Below are positions 55,167 through 64,000 of a stretch of DNA of 64,000 nucleotides, piece by piece. Each line of letters opens with the position of its first letter. Position 1 is the first letter of the stretch. Source of the DNA: Bryopsis sp. KO-2023. Its lineage: Eukaryota; Chlorophyta; Ulvophyceae; Bryopsidales; Bryopsidaceae. Below the pieces are notes generated by a model. That model worked only from the letters and a program-made list of their open reading frames with translations, did not search any database and was not told the DNA's origin. Both the position numbers and the translations under genes were made by a program. The stretch is taken from contig BSYQ01000004.1 of the NCBI GenBank assembly GCA_030272585.1, positions 3,348,001 to 3,412,000 of the forward strand. The letters are read 5' to 3'.

Positions 55167-55731
55167 ATCATGCGCTTGGTAGACCTTGTATTGAGGAGGA
55201 AGAAAGACCCCCGATTGCCATGTTGGGATGCCACCCTGCACCATCTGTAAGTCAGGGAAAAAACAAACAGAATAGAACTTCAAAATTCCAAAACAAAAAC
55301 TAATCCAACAGCCCTCAATGAAACATTATTTGATGCGGGGCGTTGAATCAATGCCGTCTCTTGACTGGAGCATATGTGTCAGGTCCCCCAAAAAGCCTTT
55401 TGACACTGAGTGTCAAAAGCAATAAGAGAGTACCCTCTCTGAAAGATAAAGAACACAATACTGACCACAATAGAATGAGAACAATGAAACCGATTCCTGT
55501 GGGGTTTAAAAAAGTTTACTGATTCTTCAAACATATTTAAAGAATGGGTTCAAATTATTCAAAGGCAATGCTTCAATTACTTACATCGTGGTTGAAGGAG
55601 CAGCAGCTTATCCCTGATCCAGCCATTGCCGCATCGGATCTTGGTGGGTTGGGGGTGGCCTTCCGGAATACTCTCTTCAGCCGCCTCCCGAGCGACTTCG
55701 CTAAGCGAAGCGCCGGAAAACAGCCAGGCAT
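55167..55731 (-). CDS. partial gene, DUF1501-like
   Basis: Two clear exons, complement(join(55167..55244, 55585..55731)), both in phase 0 with good splice sites (GATGTAAGTAA, TTACAG, GATGTGAGTT). The second reads MVQGGIPTWQSGVFLPPQYK then VYQAHD, which resembles the W-S-G-FLPP-Y segment of DUF1501 proteins (a sulfatase-like superfamily). The first is basic, with RLAKSLGRRLKRVFRK and a CC pair. Another possible exon lies at about 56018-55961 (KSMNEQQVRGKTFDGMRRE, then GTAAGG). Exons on both sides were not resolved, so it may be a gene fragment. Confidence 0.4.
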
Positions 55732-56248
55732 CTATTTCAACACCACACACAAACATGAGAACACCCACAGTGATTCACAAGATTTTGTGAAAAAGATAGC
55801 ATGGCCCTCAACATAAGAGGCATGCAAACATGTCATGCACCAGAAAAATTTCCCAGTCTGATACAAGCAACATCACCCATTACAATATGCTTGCTGCTTT
55901 GGGTCCGGATTCTGAGAGCGACGCCTCCTCCTTTCCGCAGTTTTACACCCGCAAAATGTGTTTTCCTTACCTCTCTCCTCATGCCGTCGAACGTTTTTCC
56001 GCGAACCTGTTGCTCGTTCATGGACTTTCCTGGAGCACCAACAAATGAGAGCGTTAAGAGCTGTATGCTCTCGTCGTGAGACTGCTCAGAAAAGCGCACA
56101 GCCTCTGTCTCTGGCGCGACACCCTAGCTGCAGGTGTTGTTTTTGCGAGCAGAAGGAGTGTGAAAATGTCAAACGTGCTTTTGTATGACTCCTAACAGTT
56201 CTAACGGTTCTAACGGTTCTAACTGCTCTGTGGTCTGTTTTGGACACA

Positions 56249-56430
56249 AGACACGAGTCTGACTTGCCATATTCCCAACGATGAACTCGAACGTTGAAAT
56301 CACCAATTCCGAATTATTTAACTTTGATTCCAAAAATGGTTCCTTGTCCATCATCTTTATTTGCGTTGCTGGCAGTTTTTATTCGAAAGAAGGAGGCCTC
56401 TCGTTTTCTCAAAACCTTTCTTCATGAATC
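56249..56430. pseudogene. rearranged partial copy of the membrane-protein gene at 60.9-61.5 kb
   Basis: On the minus strand 56249-56340 resembles the segment FLESKLNN...FIVGN.ASQ of the ORF at 60899-61483. On the plus strand 56345-56430 resembles its SIIFICVAG and KKEA...SRFLKT coding parts, with the middle deleted. The two halves therefore face opposite ways, so this is an inverted, internally deleted copy. Confidence 0.6.
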
Positions 56431-59400
56431 AGAGTGTTAAATGCAGAAACACCTATTGGGTCCGGCATTGATTTTTTTTCCATCGTACATAGGCTGCATT
56501 TGTTTTTATTTTTTTTTGCAGTTGGGGGTTGATGATTGGAGAGGTTTACTTCGTTTGACCTCACTCTATAAATTGCCAAGTGGAACCCATTAAATATTTG
56601 CCTTTATGGTGGGCTTAAAACACGATTGAAAGTATTTTGTTAAACATTGATTGGGGAATATTGAGAAGACAAAACCACATTGACAGAACCATTAAACCAA
56701 GGATTCTCTGGGAGGATCCATTTTGATAACACCTAAATACAGAACCGTTGGCGAAATCGTTGGGTGTAACAACACCACTGAAGAACTTTGCTGGGTCAGG
56801 GCCCCCTGCTCTTCAAGGGTTAAGAAAGAAAGCTTGAAATTTGATATGGCACAAAATGATGCTCAAAACCAGATCATTGTCGAACACCCACTTCATCCTT
56901 CAGGTGCTCGCCATCTGTCAATATCCAGGCTGACTCGAAGTTAAAGGGAATCAACCATAGAGGGTTCATATCTGTTCCTTTCCTCCTGTTTGCCTCCACA
57001 TAGTTTTCTGTGGTTGGGAATAGAATCCAAGGCTCCCCAACACACGTTAGCTAGCTGTTCCATGTTCCATGGGTCGTGTCGGGGGGGAGGAGTCATCCCA
57101 TTGCTCCTGCTGGTTCAAGCGACACACACCCATTATGAAAGTCTCAGGCTAATGATTGGTACACATAGAAAAAAGGTAGTTTGGTGGCAGTGGAGGTCGG
57201 TGCCATATACATATACTTTACTGATAGGGAAATGGTCATAAATTTCATGATCTGAAAGCTTTCTTCCCCATTGAAAAGTCAAGTCAAGGGCCAAAGGCTT
57301 CACTCAGATGATCGATGGAATGAGCATGGAGTCCTACAATTTGTGGAGATGTGCTAATTTTGAGGTTCAGAATTCCGTACGCAAGTGTCCTTTGCTGTCT
57401 TAAAGAGAGGGCAGCGGAGAGAAGGGGCGGCACATTTATTCAATGTGAACAGAACAAGTGCACCTGAATGGAAAACATGACCCTTCCTGGTTGGATGTGA
57501 GCAGTTTGTTCATGCCTCTCACCTGAGTGGGAGCAGTGGTGGTGATGCCCACAGGAAGGAACCCCTCGCTGACTTTAGACACTCTGATCAGCGCTCTGTC
57601 CCTGATTCCCCAAATCTAGCTTCATGCTGCCAGAGGAGTTCATCTTCATAGCAGGAGTGATCCCATGCCATACCTCTTGACATATGTTGCACTTGCTGCC
57701 GCTGAGTATGAAATTGGCGCCACTTGCTGCTGATGCCGTCGTGCAGCAAGGAGAGCAGCAATCTGCTGATTCTTCAGGAGCTTTTGCTGTTGCTGTGGAT
57801 AGGAGTTCAATGGGCTGTGGTCAATTTTGGGGGGCAGGATAAAGCACTGGAGGTCATGTTGCCATCAGCCTGCAAGATGAGGATAGTGGGAGTTTGGGCG
57901 AGCCCACCTGAGAAGAAACATATTAATTTTCAGCACCAGGGGATGGAGAGTTAAGGAGCTGGCAAAGTGACAAATGAGCCTGATTGTGGCTGGTAAATTC
58001 CTCTCAACTGGGTTGCTGTCATCCACATATGTTCATGGGCATTCCTTGTTCATTCTAGGGAGGAGGTGTGCGGCCAAGCTTCGAGGATCTTTGCTATGAT
58101 AGATGTTCTGGGATGGCAAAATAACCCTCACACGACTCAGGCCAGACAACATGCTCACAATATCAAGGAAGATGGTACAATATCAATCCATTCCAGGATT
58201 TCTGAGAAGGGGGGATGATGCTCCATGTTCTTACCAACGTTGCCCCCACCAAGGACTGGGCACTGAGATCCACGCCATTTATTGGATTGGGGAATGTTTG
58301 CTCCGCTCTGGGTGGTATGGGTTCTCCCCGACATTTTGGCATGAGTTGAGTCGAAGCTCTGAAGGACCTCCTGGACCTGAACCAAACCGCAAGACAAAAA
58401 TGGAGCAGCTGCAACCAATGGTGTAGTGTGTGTTGGGTCCCCTGCACACTGGAAGCTGTTTCATATTCGTAACTATGTGTAGGGACCAGGGGTTGTACAG
58501 TTCCAGCGATAAGAACAACATGCAACCATCACTCAGGACCCTTACCATGTCATGTCCATTACACACGGACTCTATGCTGTTGTCTCACGTGTTTGAGCTT
58601 ATCCCCATCCTGTTGGGCTAAAAACAGCAGCCACACATACACAGCACTCAGCAGACAGAGAGCAGTTTATCAGCAAAAAGAAAAACACATTTGAAGTAAA
58701 AGGCATCAATTGTTGTTGCTCTCTGCTTACTTTCAATCTTTGACTTCCGCTCCACCCCCTTCCACAATCGATCTGATTTTTGAACCGGGTTTCCCAATGA
58801 GCCAGCCTATTTTTTGTGCAGGGTCCTCAATTCCATTTTCTTTTTCTTTTTCAATTTGGCCATGGAGGGTCGTGATTCTCTATGTAGTCCTCATCATCTG
58901 TGGTCAGCACCGCCCTCGACTCCATATAGGCATCCTCAATCTGCCATCAAATAAACTGTGAGGAGTCTTTGAACAGTATGGGAAAGCTGCCCTAAATTTG
59001 GGTTCACGTTGGTGAAGCCGGCATGGAGTCTTTCAATCCAGCCGAATGTTGCCGGCGACAACAAGTGCGAGTGTAGACAGCAGAAGCAATACAAACGAGC
59101 CGACGCCGCTCACCTGTTTACTGGTTCCATTCAACTCCAAGCTCGTTTCCTCCTCCTTGGGCGCCGCTGAGTGGAAGTGAAGTGTCGCACCCGTTTGATC
59201 TCGTATTCTTCACACCACGCCAAACATAGCCCCCATCGTGCCGCGATGTTGGCGAACTTCGACCTTTGAATGGGATCATCAGAGTTCGACACGGAGCGGG
59301 ACCTCACCGCTGCATCGTTCCAAAAAAACAAGCTCGTCGTAAACAGAAACAACTCTGATGCGCACCGATGGCGGTTGAGGTCAACCGGAAAAGAAAACGA

Positions 59401-60029
59401 AACTTGTGTAAGCGAGAAAATTCCCCAAGAGGAGGTCGCACAAGCAGAGTCTGCGAATCAGGGCTGGATCGACGGAGGAGATCGAGGTGGGGGAGGCTTG
59501 GTACGCACCTGTTCTCTCTGCCTTTTCCTTAGCCCCTTGTGCGCGGTTGCCTGACCTCCGCGAACTTCGCGCTTCATTGTGTTCAGCGTCGGCTGTGGCG
59601 ATGGTGAAGCAAAAACACGGTTGGAGTATTGACTGTTCAACAGTTAGTACACTGTACCCTGTCGCACGCTCACATTGATCGTCTCAAGACTTACACAACT
59701 CCCACCACATCTTTACATTTGTACGACTTCGCTTACTACTTACCAAACCCTCCAATCACCAACACCCTCCACCAACTTGAGAAGTCCCCAACATTTTGAA
59801 TCGCTTTTCTATCGGTGTCCTGGCAAACAAGAACAGAGGTGGCCCGCTTTACTAAGCATTAAGCGGCTACGTAATGGATCTGCAAGGAAAAAACAAAACA
59901 AATACAGCTGCAAGATCACTCAGCCAAAATCGCAAGGGGCGTCTCAAGCTATGTTGTACGCAGCCGGATTGTCGGAAGAAGACATGAAGAAACCTCAAGT
60001 GTGACTTGCATGCATTTAGAAAACAAGGC
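56431..60029. other. 3.6 kb without a recognised gene
   Basis: No ORF over 110 codons with family features, and no clear repeat or mobile element. Mixed composition, less homopolymeric than 43-49 kb. It may hold exons of an unrecognised gene or decayed sequence. Confidence 0.4.
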
Positions 60030-60647
60030 TAGTGGACAACCAGATGACCTTCAGCTGGCAAACTTTGAGGGGAAGGGTGGGGCTGTGATGATCGGAGAGA
60101 AAGAGGTGATTTCACAAAATCAGGAACTGTACTTTCTCAAAAAACGAAGCAGGAAGTGGAGCCCTGTATGTTAATGGTGTGTGGAAACTGACAGTACAGG
60201 ATTTCAATTTTTCACTGGGATGGGCCCTCACAGAAGGGGCACTGACAATTGACAAAGAGGCTGTGTGTGAACTATCGTTTGAGAATAAAATATTTGATAA
60301 AAACAAAGCAAGGTGGGGAGGTGCCTTCTTTTTGAGCTACTCTAGTCTATCAATTAGGAAGCCTGTGCTATTTCAAGCACACTTTGTGGAGAACTTTGCA
60401 ACAGATGCTGGGGATGATAGGCATGGAATCGCGGTAGGAGGTGCGATAAGAGCCCAACCAGGTTCAGTTGTGGAACTGTACTCATCACTCTTTTTTTTCA
60501 TCAATAAAATTTGGCAAGTTTTTCTCCTGAACAATATTCGTAGAGACTGGCACTGCAAATCAAATTGAAAGAGGAGAAAATGCTGGCTCTTATGGACTTA
60601 CTGATAGGATTGATCAGTCAGCACCCTACCTTTCATGTTTTACCTAA
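60030..60647 (+). pseudogene. degenerate beta-helix (Pmp-like repeat) protein fragment
   Basis: Repeating words typical of right-handed beta-helix or polymorphic-membrane-protein repeats occur in more than one frame: FEGKGGAVMIG, NEAGSGALYVNG, FDKNKARWGGAFFL and VGGAIRAQPGSVVELYSS. The main open part is 60179-60568. Segments before it (from about 60030) and after it (to a stop at 60645-60647) are in other frames. Either introns or frameshifts separate them; I see no convincing splice sites, so decay is favoured. Confidence 0.4.
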
Positions 60648-60898
60648 GCAAAATCTATTTCCTTTTCAAATTTAGCTTCAAAGCTCAATTCTGAGAGTCT
60701 GCTGAGTCATACCAGAAAAATTGACATTACCCACAACTGAAAGACTTGAAAAAAAAAAGTATTGAAATCGCTATGCAACAATATCACCACCGTCCCACAA
60801 CTCCCTCCCCCCCCAAAAAAACAAAAACAAATACAATACCTACTCGGTGCGAAAAGAAGTATTGCTATCATCGTCAGACCCAATAGATCTTTCTGCAT

Positions 60899-61483
60899 TC
60901 AACACTTCGATTCAAGAGGAGGTGTTTTGAGAAAACGAGAAGAGATTTTCTCCATATATGCCTCCTTCTTCCGAATCAAAACCGCCTTGGACTTTTTGGT
61001 CAATCTCTTAGCTGCCTCGGTTATAAGTCCATACTTGGTGGTCGGTACTTGACTTTCTGGATTCTCCCTCTCCACCCATTCTTCCAACCCAGAACATAAC
61101 ACATCGAAAATCTGCTTCGCGGTCACCGCGAACATTACATTACACATTACATACACGGTGTATGTAATGTAGATCCCAGCAACGCAAATGAAGATGATGG
61201 ATAAGGCCACTTTCCCCCCGTCATCTATTTCGGGTTGGCTTGCCAGATTCCCAACGATGAACGCAAACCTAGAGATCGCCAATGATCCGAATTCCAAATT
61301 GTTCAACTTTGATTCCAGGAATAGTTGGAAATGCGTGCCTATGTTACAGGTTTTCTCAAGGGATCCAAGTATCTTAATGTTGTTCAAGAAAACATGGCGC
61401 CCTTTAGTGCACGTCCAGCTGTCGGACTTGTGTGCACACTCTGTGAACCTGGGTTGGACTTTAAAGTAAATATTTTCCTGCAA
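60899..61483 (-). CDS. small membrane protein, unknown family, with a rearranged copy at 56.3 kb
   Basis: A 194-codon ORF. It has FLESKLNNLEFGSLAISRFA and FIVGNLASQPE, then a long hydrophobic segment (ALSIIFICVAGIYITYTVYV) continuing into MCNVMFAV. A charged C-terminal half with Lys/Arg-rich helices follows (AAKRLTKKSKAVLIRKKEAY). A membrane-anchored protein is likely. The first 50 residues overlap a 34-bp palindrome and are not matched in the partial copy, so the true start may be downstream or in another exon. Similarity to a second locus supports a real gene or repeat family. No function is assigned. Confidence 0.4.
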   Translation of the reverse strand: MQENIYFKVQPRFTECAHKSDSWTCTKGRHVFLNNIKILGSLEKTCNIGTHFQLFLESKLNNLEFGSLAISRFAFIVGNLASQPEIDDGGKVALSIIFICVAGIYITYTVYVMCNVMFAVTAKQIFDVLCSGLEEWVERENPESQVPTTKYGLITEAAKRLTKKSKAVLIRKKEAYMEKISSRFLKTPPLESKC

Positions 61484-61501
61484 ATTTGCAGGAAAATATT
61501 T
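61468..61501. repeat. 34-bp perfect palindrome
   Basis: AAATATTTTCCTGCAAA followed at once by its reverse complement. Directly right of it lie three TACCCCCATG words (about 61504, 61530 and 61599) and an inverted TTATCATTA/TAATGATAA pair, so the whole 61468-61615 stretch is structured. Confidence 0.85.
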
Positions 61502-61770
61502 TTTACCCCCATGTAATCACCATTATCATTACCCCCATGGATAATGATAAATTACAAACAAACAAACATCAATTACAGTGTTGCACTGTTACACTGTTTA
61601 CCCCCATGGATAAAACGACTTTGGAATTGGCGGCCATGTGATGCCCAAGCGGAGAGAGAGCGGCATCTCCTACACAATGTAAATGATGTTTGTTTGTTTG
61701 TTTGATGCCCAAGCAATGTCTTTTGTCCAACATAGTGAACCCGACACCGCACGATCTATTGCAGGACTAC

Positions 61771-61912
61771 TATAAAACTCTTGTGTCTGCTGGAGAAGTC
61801 GAGACAAAATTTACTTTTGCCACTCCTTGAAATAACGGCACCTTGCTGTTTACAGCATTAGCTGTTCTGAAAAAAAACCAAAGCGATAAGAAGAGTGCGC
61901 AAGAGCGCTCAA
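61771..61912 (+). promoter_or_regulatory. promoter of LTD-FAS1 copy C
   Basis: TATAAAACTC at 61771-61780, the middle block TTTTGCCACTCCTTGAAAT at 61815-61833, and AAGAGTGCGCAAGAGCGCTC near 61890-61910, in the order shared by all copies. Confidence 0.65.
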
Positions 61913-61997
61913 GAAATTTCAACACTGGGTTCGGCGCAGGAATTCTTTGGCCCAGTTGGTGCTTAAAATCAAATCTACAGGGATCCTGTGAGCAAAT

Positions 61998-64000
61998 ATG
62001 GGATCCAGCCTACAGGCTGCCGTTACGGGATATGCGGCGATTTTGTTACTTCTTTCTTCGGCCCAGATCGCATGGGGTCGGAACGCTTTTTTAGACGCAG
62101 CTACAGTGGTGAGTTTTTATCCCAGGGCATTTCGTTGCGGTTGGTACAGGCACGCATCTTGTCTGGATCTGTGGTTGTGTACATATTTGCAGAAACTTGA
62201 CGCGGATGGCAACCCAATCAGTCTTCTTGGTGAAAAAGTCGTGGAAAGAATCGGCTCGACGCCTCCTGAAGTTGTGATCGACAAGGTGGTGGCCTTTCCG
62301 GTCGCTGGCGGCCAGGATTCGATCGTTCTGAGGAACATCGGCGGCCAGACCGCCATTGTGAATGGGTGGACGTTGACCGATGGCACTGGAACGGAATTCG
62401 TGTTCGATCCCAGCACCCAGTGTCCGCAATTCGATTCGATCGCTCCTGGTGAAGCCCTCAAGCTCGCGCCAAACAGCGACGGAAATCCATGCGGATTCGA
62501 TTTCAACTTGAGCTTCCAGTAAGATTATCTCTTTTTGTGTGGAGCTGATTTTCACAATTACAGCTGGGGTGGCTTATAAGCCATGAAGCTTCATGGTTGA
62601 TCAACCTCATGAGGAGTGCACATCTTTACCAACAGCTATCAGAGGATGAATTTTGGGACTAAGAATAATTCGCCATCTGTTGTCAGGGATTCTATCGTTT
62701 TGACCGACGCTGATGGCAACGTGGTCCAGGCAATGGAATGGGAGAGTTTTGATAAAGGGTCTGCCCTCAGGAGGATGCCTGACGGATCATACACCAGGGT
62801 CCCTGAGGATGGGTCCATTCTCAATCTCTTGAGCAGTTTGGGCAATTTCAACATTTTCCTGGAGGCATTGAAGGTGAACGGATGCAAAAAAAAAAAAACA
62901 CAAAATCAAAAACCAAGCCTATCTTTTTTAACATGAACTTAGTGAAATTTGCGCCTCTCCCGGACCAACCTATCTTGATCGTTCTGTATGGCAGGTGACA
63001 GGCTTGGAGGATTTTCTAAGAGCTCCTGCTGACCCTGATTACGAAGGCCCTGTGCTGCCTGCTCCACCCCCACCTCCACCCTTCAAGCCATTCTTTCCTG
63101 CACATTTTGGATTTGCCGCGGATAGGACTGAGGTTGCTCCCCCACCTCCTCCACCCCCACCCCCTCCACCTCCTGTGGGCATTCCAAAGAAGGGTCCTTT
63201 CACAGTAAGAAACTGAATTTAAAATTGTAACCCACTGCACACTCGCAAGTGATCATCAATTGATGCTGCTACGTTTGGGTTAGTACACAATAGTTATTGA
63301 AATGCTGCTGCAATTTGTTTTACCAGATTTTTGCCCCGAACGATGAAGCCTTTGAGGCCTTTAGATTGTCCCTGTCTGGTTTTGGTCAACAGCCATTCAC
63401 CAGGCAGCAGGTCCTGGAGTTGCCAGAAATGGTGGATATCCTCAAATACCACATCATTGGAGGCGCTTACACTTCAGGTACATTCACCAGTTGTAACTGT
63501 TGCAAGAACTTTTTCGGATCCAGTTTCATTGGTGCTTTGTGGATGTCTGGAGAAGGAAATGATTGTTGTGCATGTGTCTTGCAGAGTATTTGCTGAACAA
63601 TACTGTGATTTTCACAAGCTTGGGGGCGGAGCTTGTTCCTTTCAACGATCCAATCATGACAGGTGACCAAGAAAAGCTGGGTAGCTGGGCATTATTGTGT
63701 CAACCAGTAGCATCCCTTTTTTTTGCATGTGGATCTTGCCTCCAAGTTTGCATCAATAGTGTGCATTGACATGGAACTGATTGTTTTCAACAGAGGGGAA
63801 GTTCAATTTGCACGATTCGTGTGTGGACAAACCCACACTGGACTTGTACGAGTGCGACATGCAGAAGGAATTTGGAAAATGCTTCGAGCCGTTTATGGTC
63901 AGCCCCCTTGCAGCCCAGTGGAAGGGTGGCCTGTGCGAGAGGACTTGTGGGAGGTGTACTTGTGAATTTGGCCAGTGCGCTGCCATCCAGATGTTGGACT
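61998..64000 (+). CDS. secreted LTD / Pro-rich / FAS1 protein with ShKT-like insert (copy C, cut by window end)
   Basis: Exons join(61998..62108, 62193..62518, 62687..62873, 62995..63204, 63327..63477, 63585..63662, 63794..>64000). Exons 2-6 have exactly the lengths of copy B (326, 187, 210, 151 and 78), and the introns share sequence (for example GAAATGCTGCTGCAATTTGT before exon 5), so B and C are close duplicates. The signal peptide is AAILLLLSSAQIAWG. LTD motifs are SIVLRNIGGQTAIVNGWTL and IAPGEALKLAP. FAS1 opens IFAPNDEAFEAF. The cysteine pattern of exon 7 is the same as far as visible (CERTCGRCTC), and the last coding bases are at the window edge. The start lies 3' of the position used in A and B (MGSSLQAAVTGYAA). 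Confidence 0.87.

Overview
This is nuclear DNA of a eukaryote. Genes are split by GT..AG introns, whose sense strands are poor in C and rich in T, and the window also holds LTR and hAT transposons and long homopolymer tracts. Four genes point to a photosynthetic organism, most likely a green-lineage (possibly streptophyte) alga. They are a bilin reductase of the PcyA type, an MraY enzyme of plastid peptidoglycan synthesis, a plant-like SC35-like SR splicing factor, and a palmitoylation-type casein kinase 1. The species cannot be named from the sequence alone.

Layout. 1-5.6 kb: the promoter of a gene lying just left of the window, a small membrane-protein ORF, two sets of palindromes, and a reverse-strand gene for a secreted protein with lamin-tail (LTD), proline-rich and fasciclin (FAS1) parts. 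6.2-7.5 kb: a G+C-rich array of GTGCGGGG units. 8.2-14.7 kb: the 3' end of an unknown host gene on the minus strand, with one coding exon split by a 5,645-bp Ty3/gypsy chromovirus that has identical-looking 273-bp LTRs and a 5-bp target duplication. 14.9-21.6 kb: a two-gene hAT-like element with convergent genes and dense TCGG/CCGA subterminal motifs. 21.6-22.6 kb: a second GTGCGGGG-family copy carrying a 466-bp non-autonomous hAT element (8-bp target duplication) that contains a tRNA-Tyr-like sequence, plus a nearby armless tRNA-like hairpin.

23-43 kb is the housekeeping section: mraY (-), an inhibitory-type serpin (-), the SR protein (-), pcyA (-) and CK1 (+). The last two are divergent across about 1 kb. 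43.4-48.7 kb has no gene I can support; it is C-poor on the + strand, as introns of + strand genes are here. 49.5-64 kb holds two more copies of the LTD-FAS1 gene (the last cut by the window end), an alpha-kinase, a partial DUF1501-like gene, a degenerate beta-helix gene, and a small membrane protein with a rearranged partial copy.

The most unusual content is the LTD-FAS1 family. Three copies are visible with the same seven-exon layout and a shared promoter pattern, and a fourth is predicted at the left edge. Each protein appears to have a cysteine-rich ShKT-like module inserted within its FAS1 domain. The chromovirus is also unusual: it carries an NPPF-motif, Dam-methylase-like segment between its zinc knuckle and protease.
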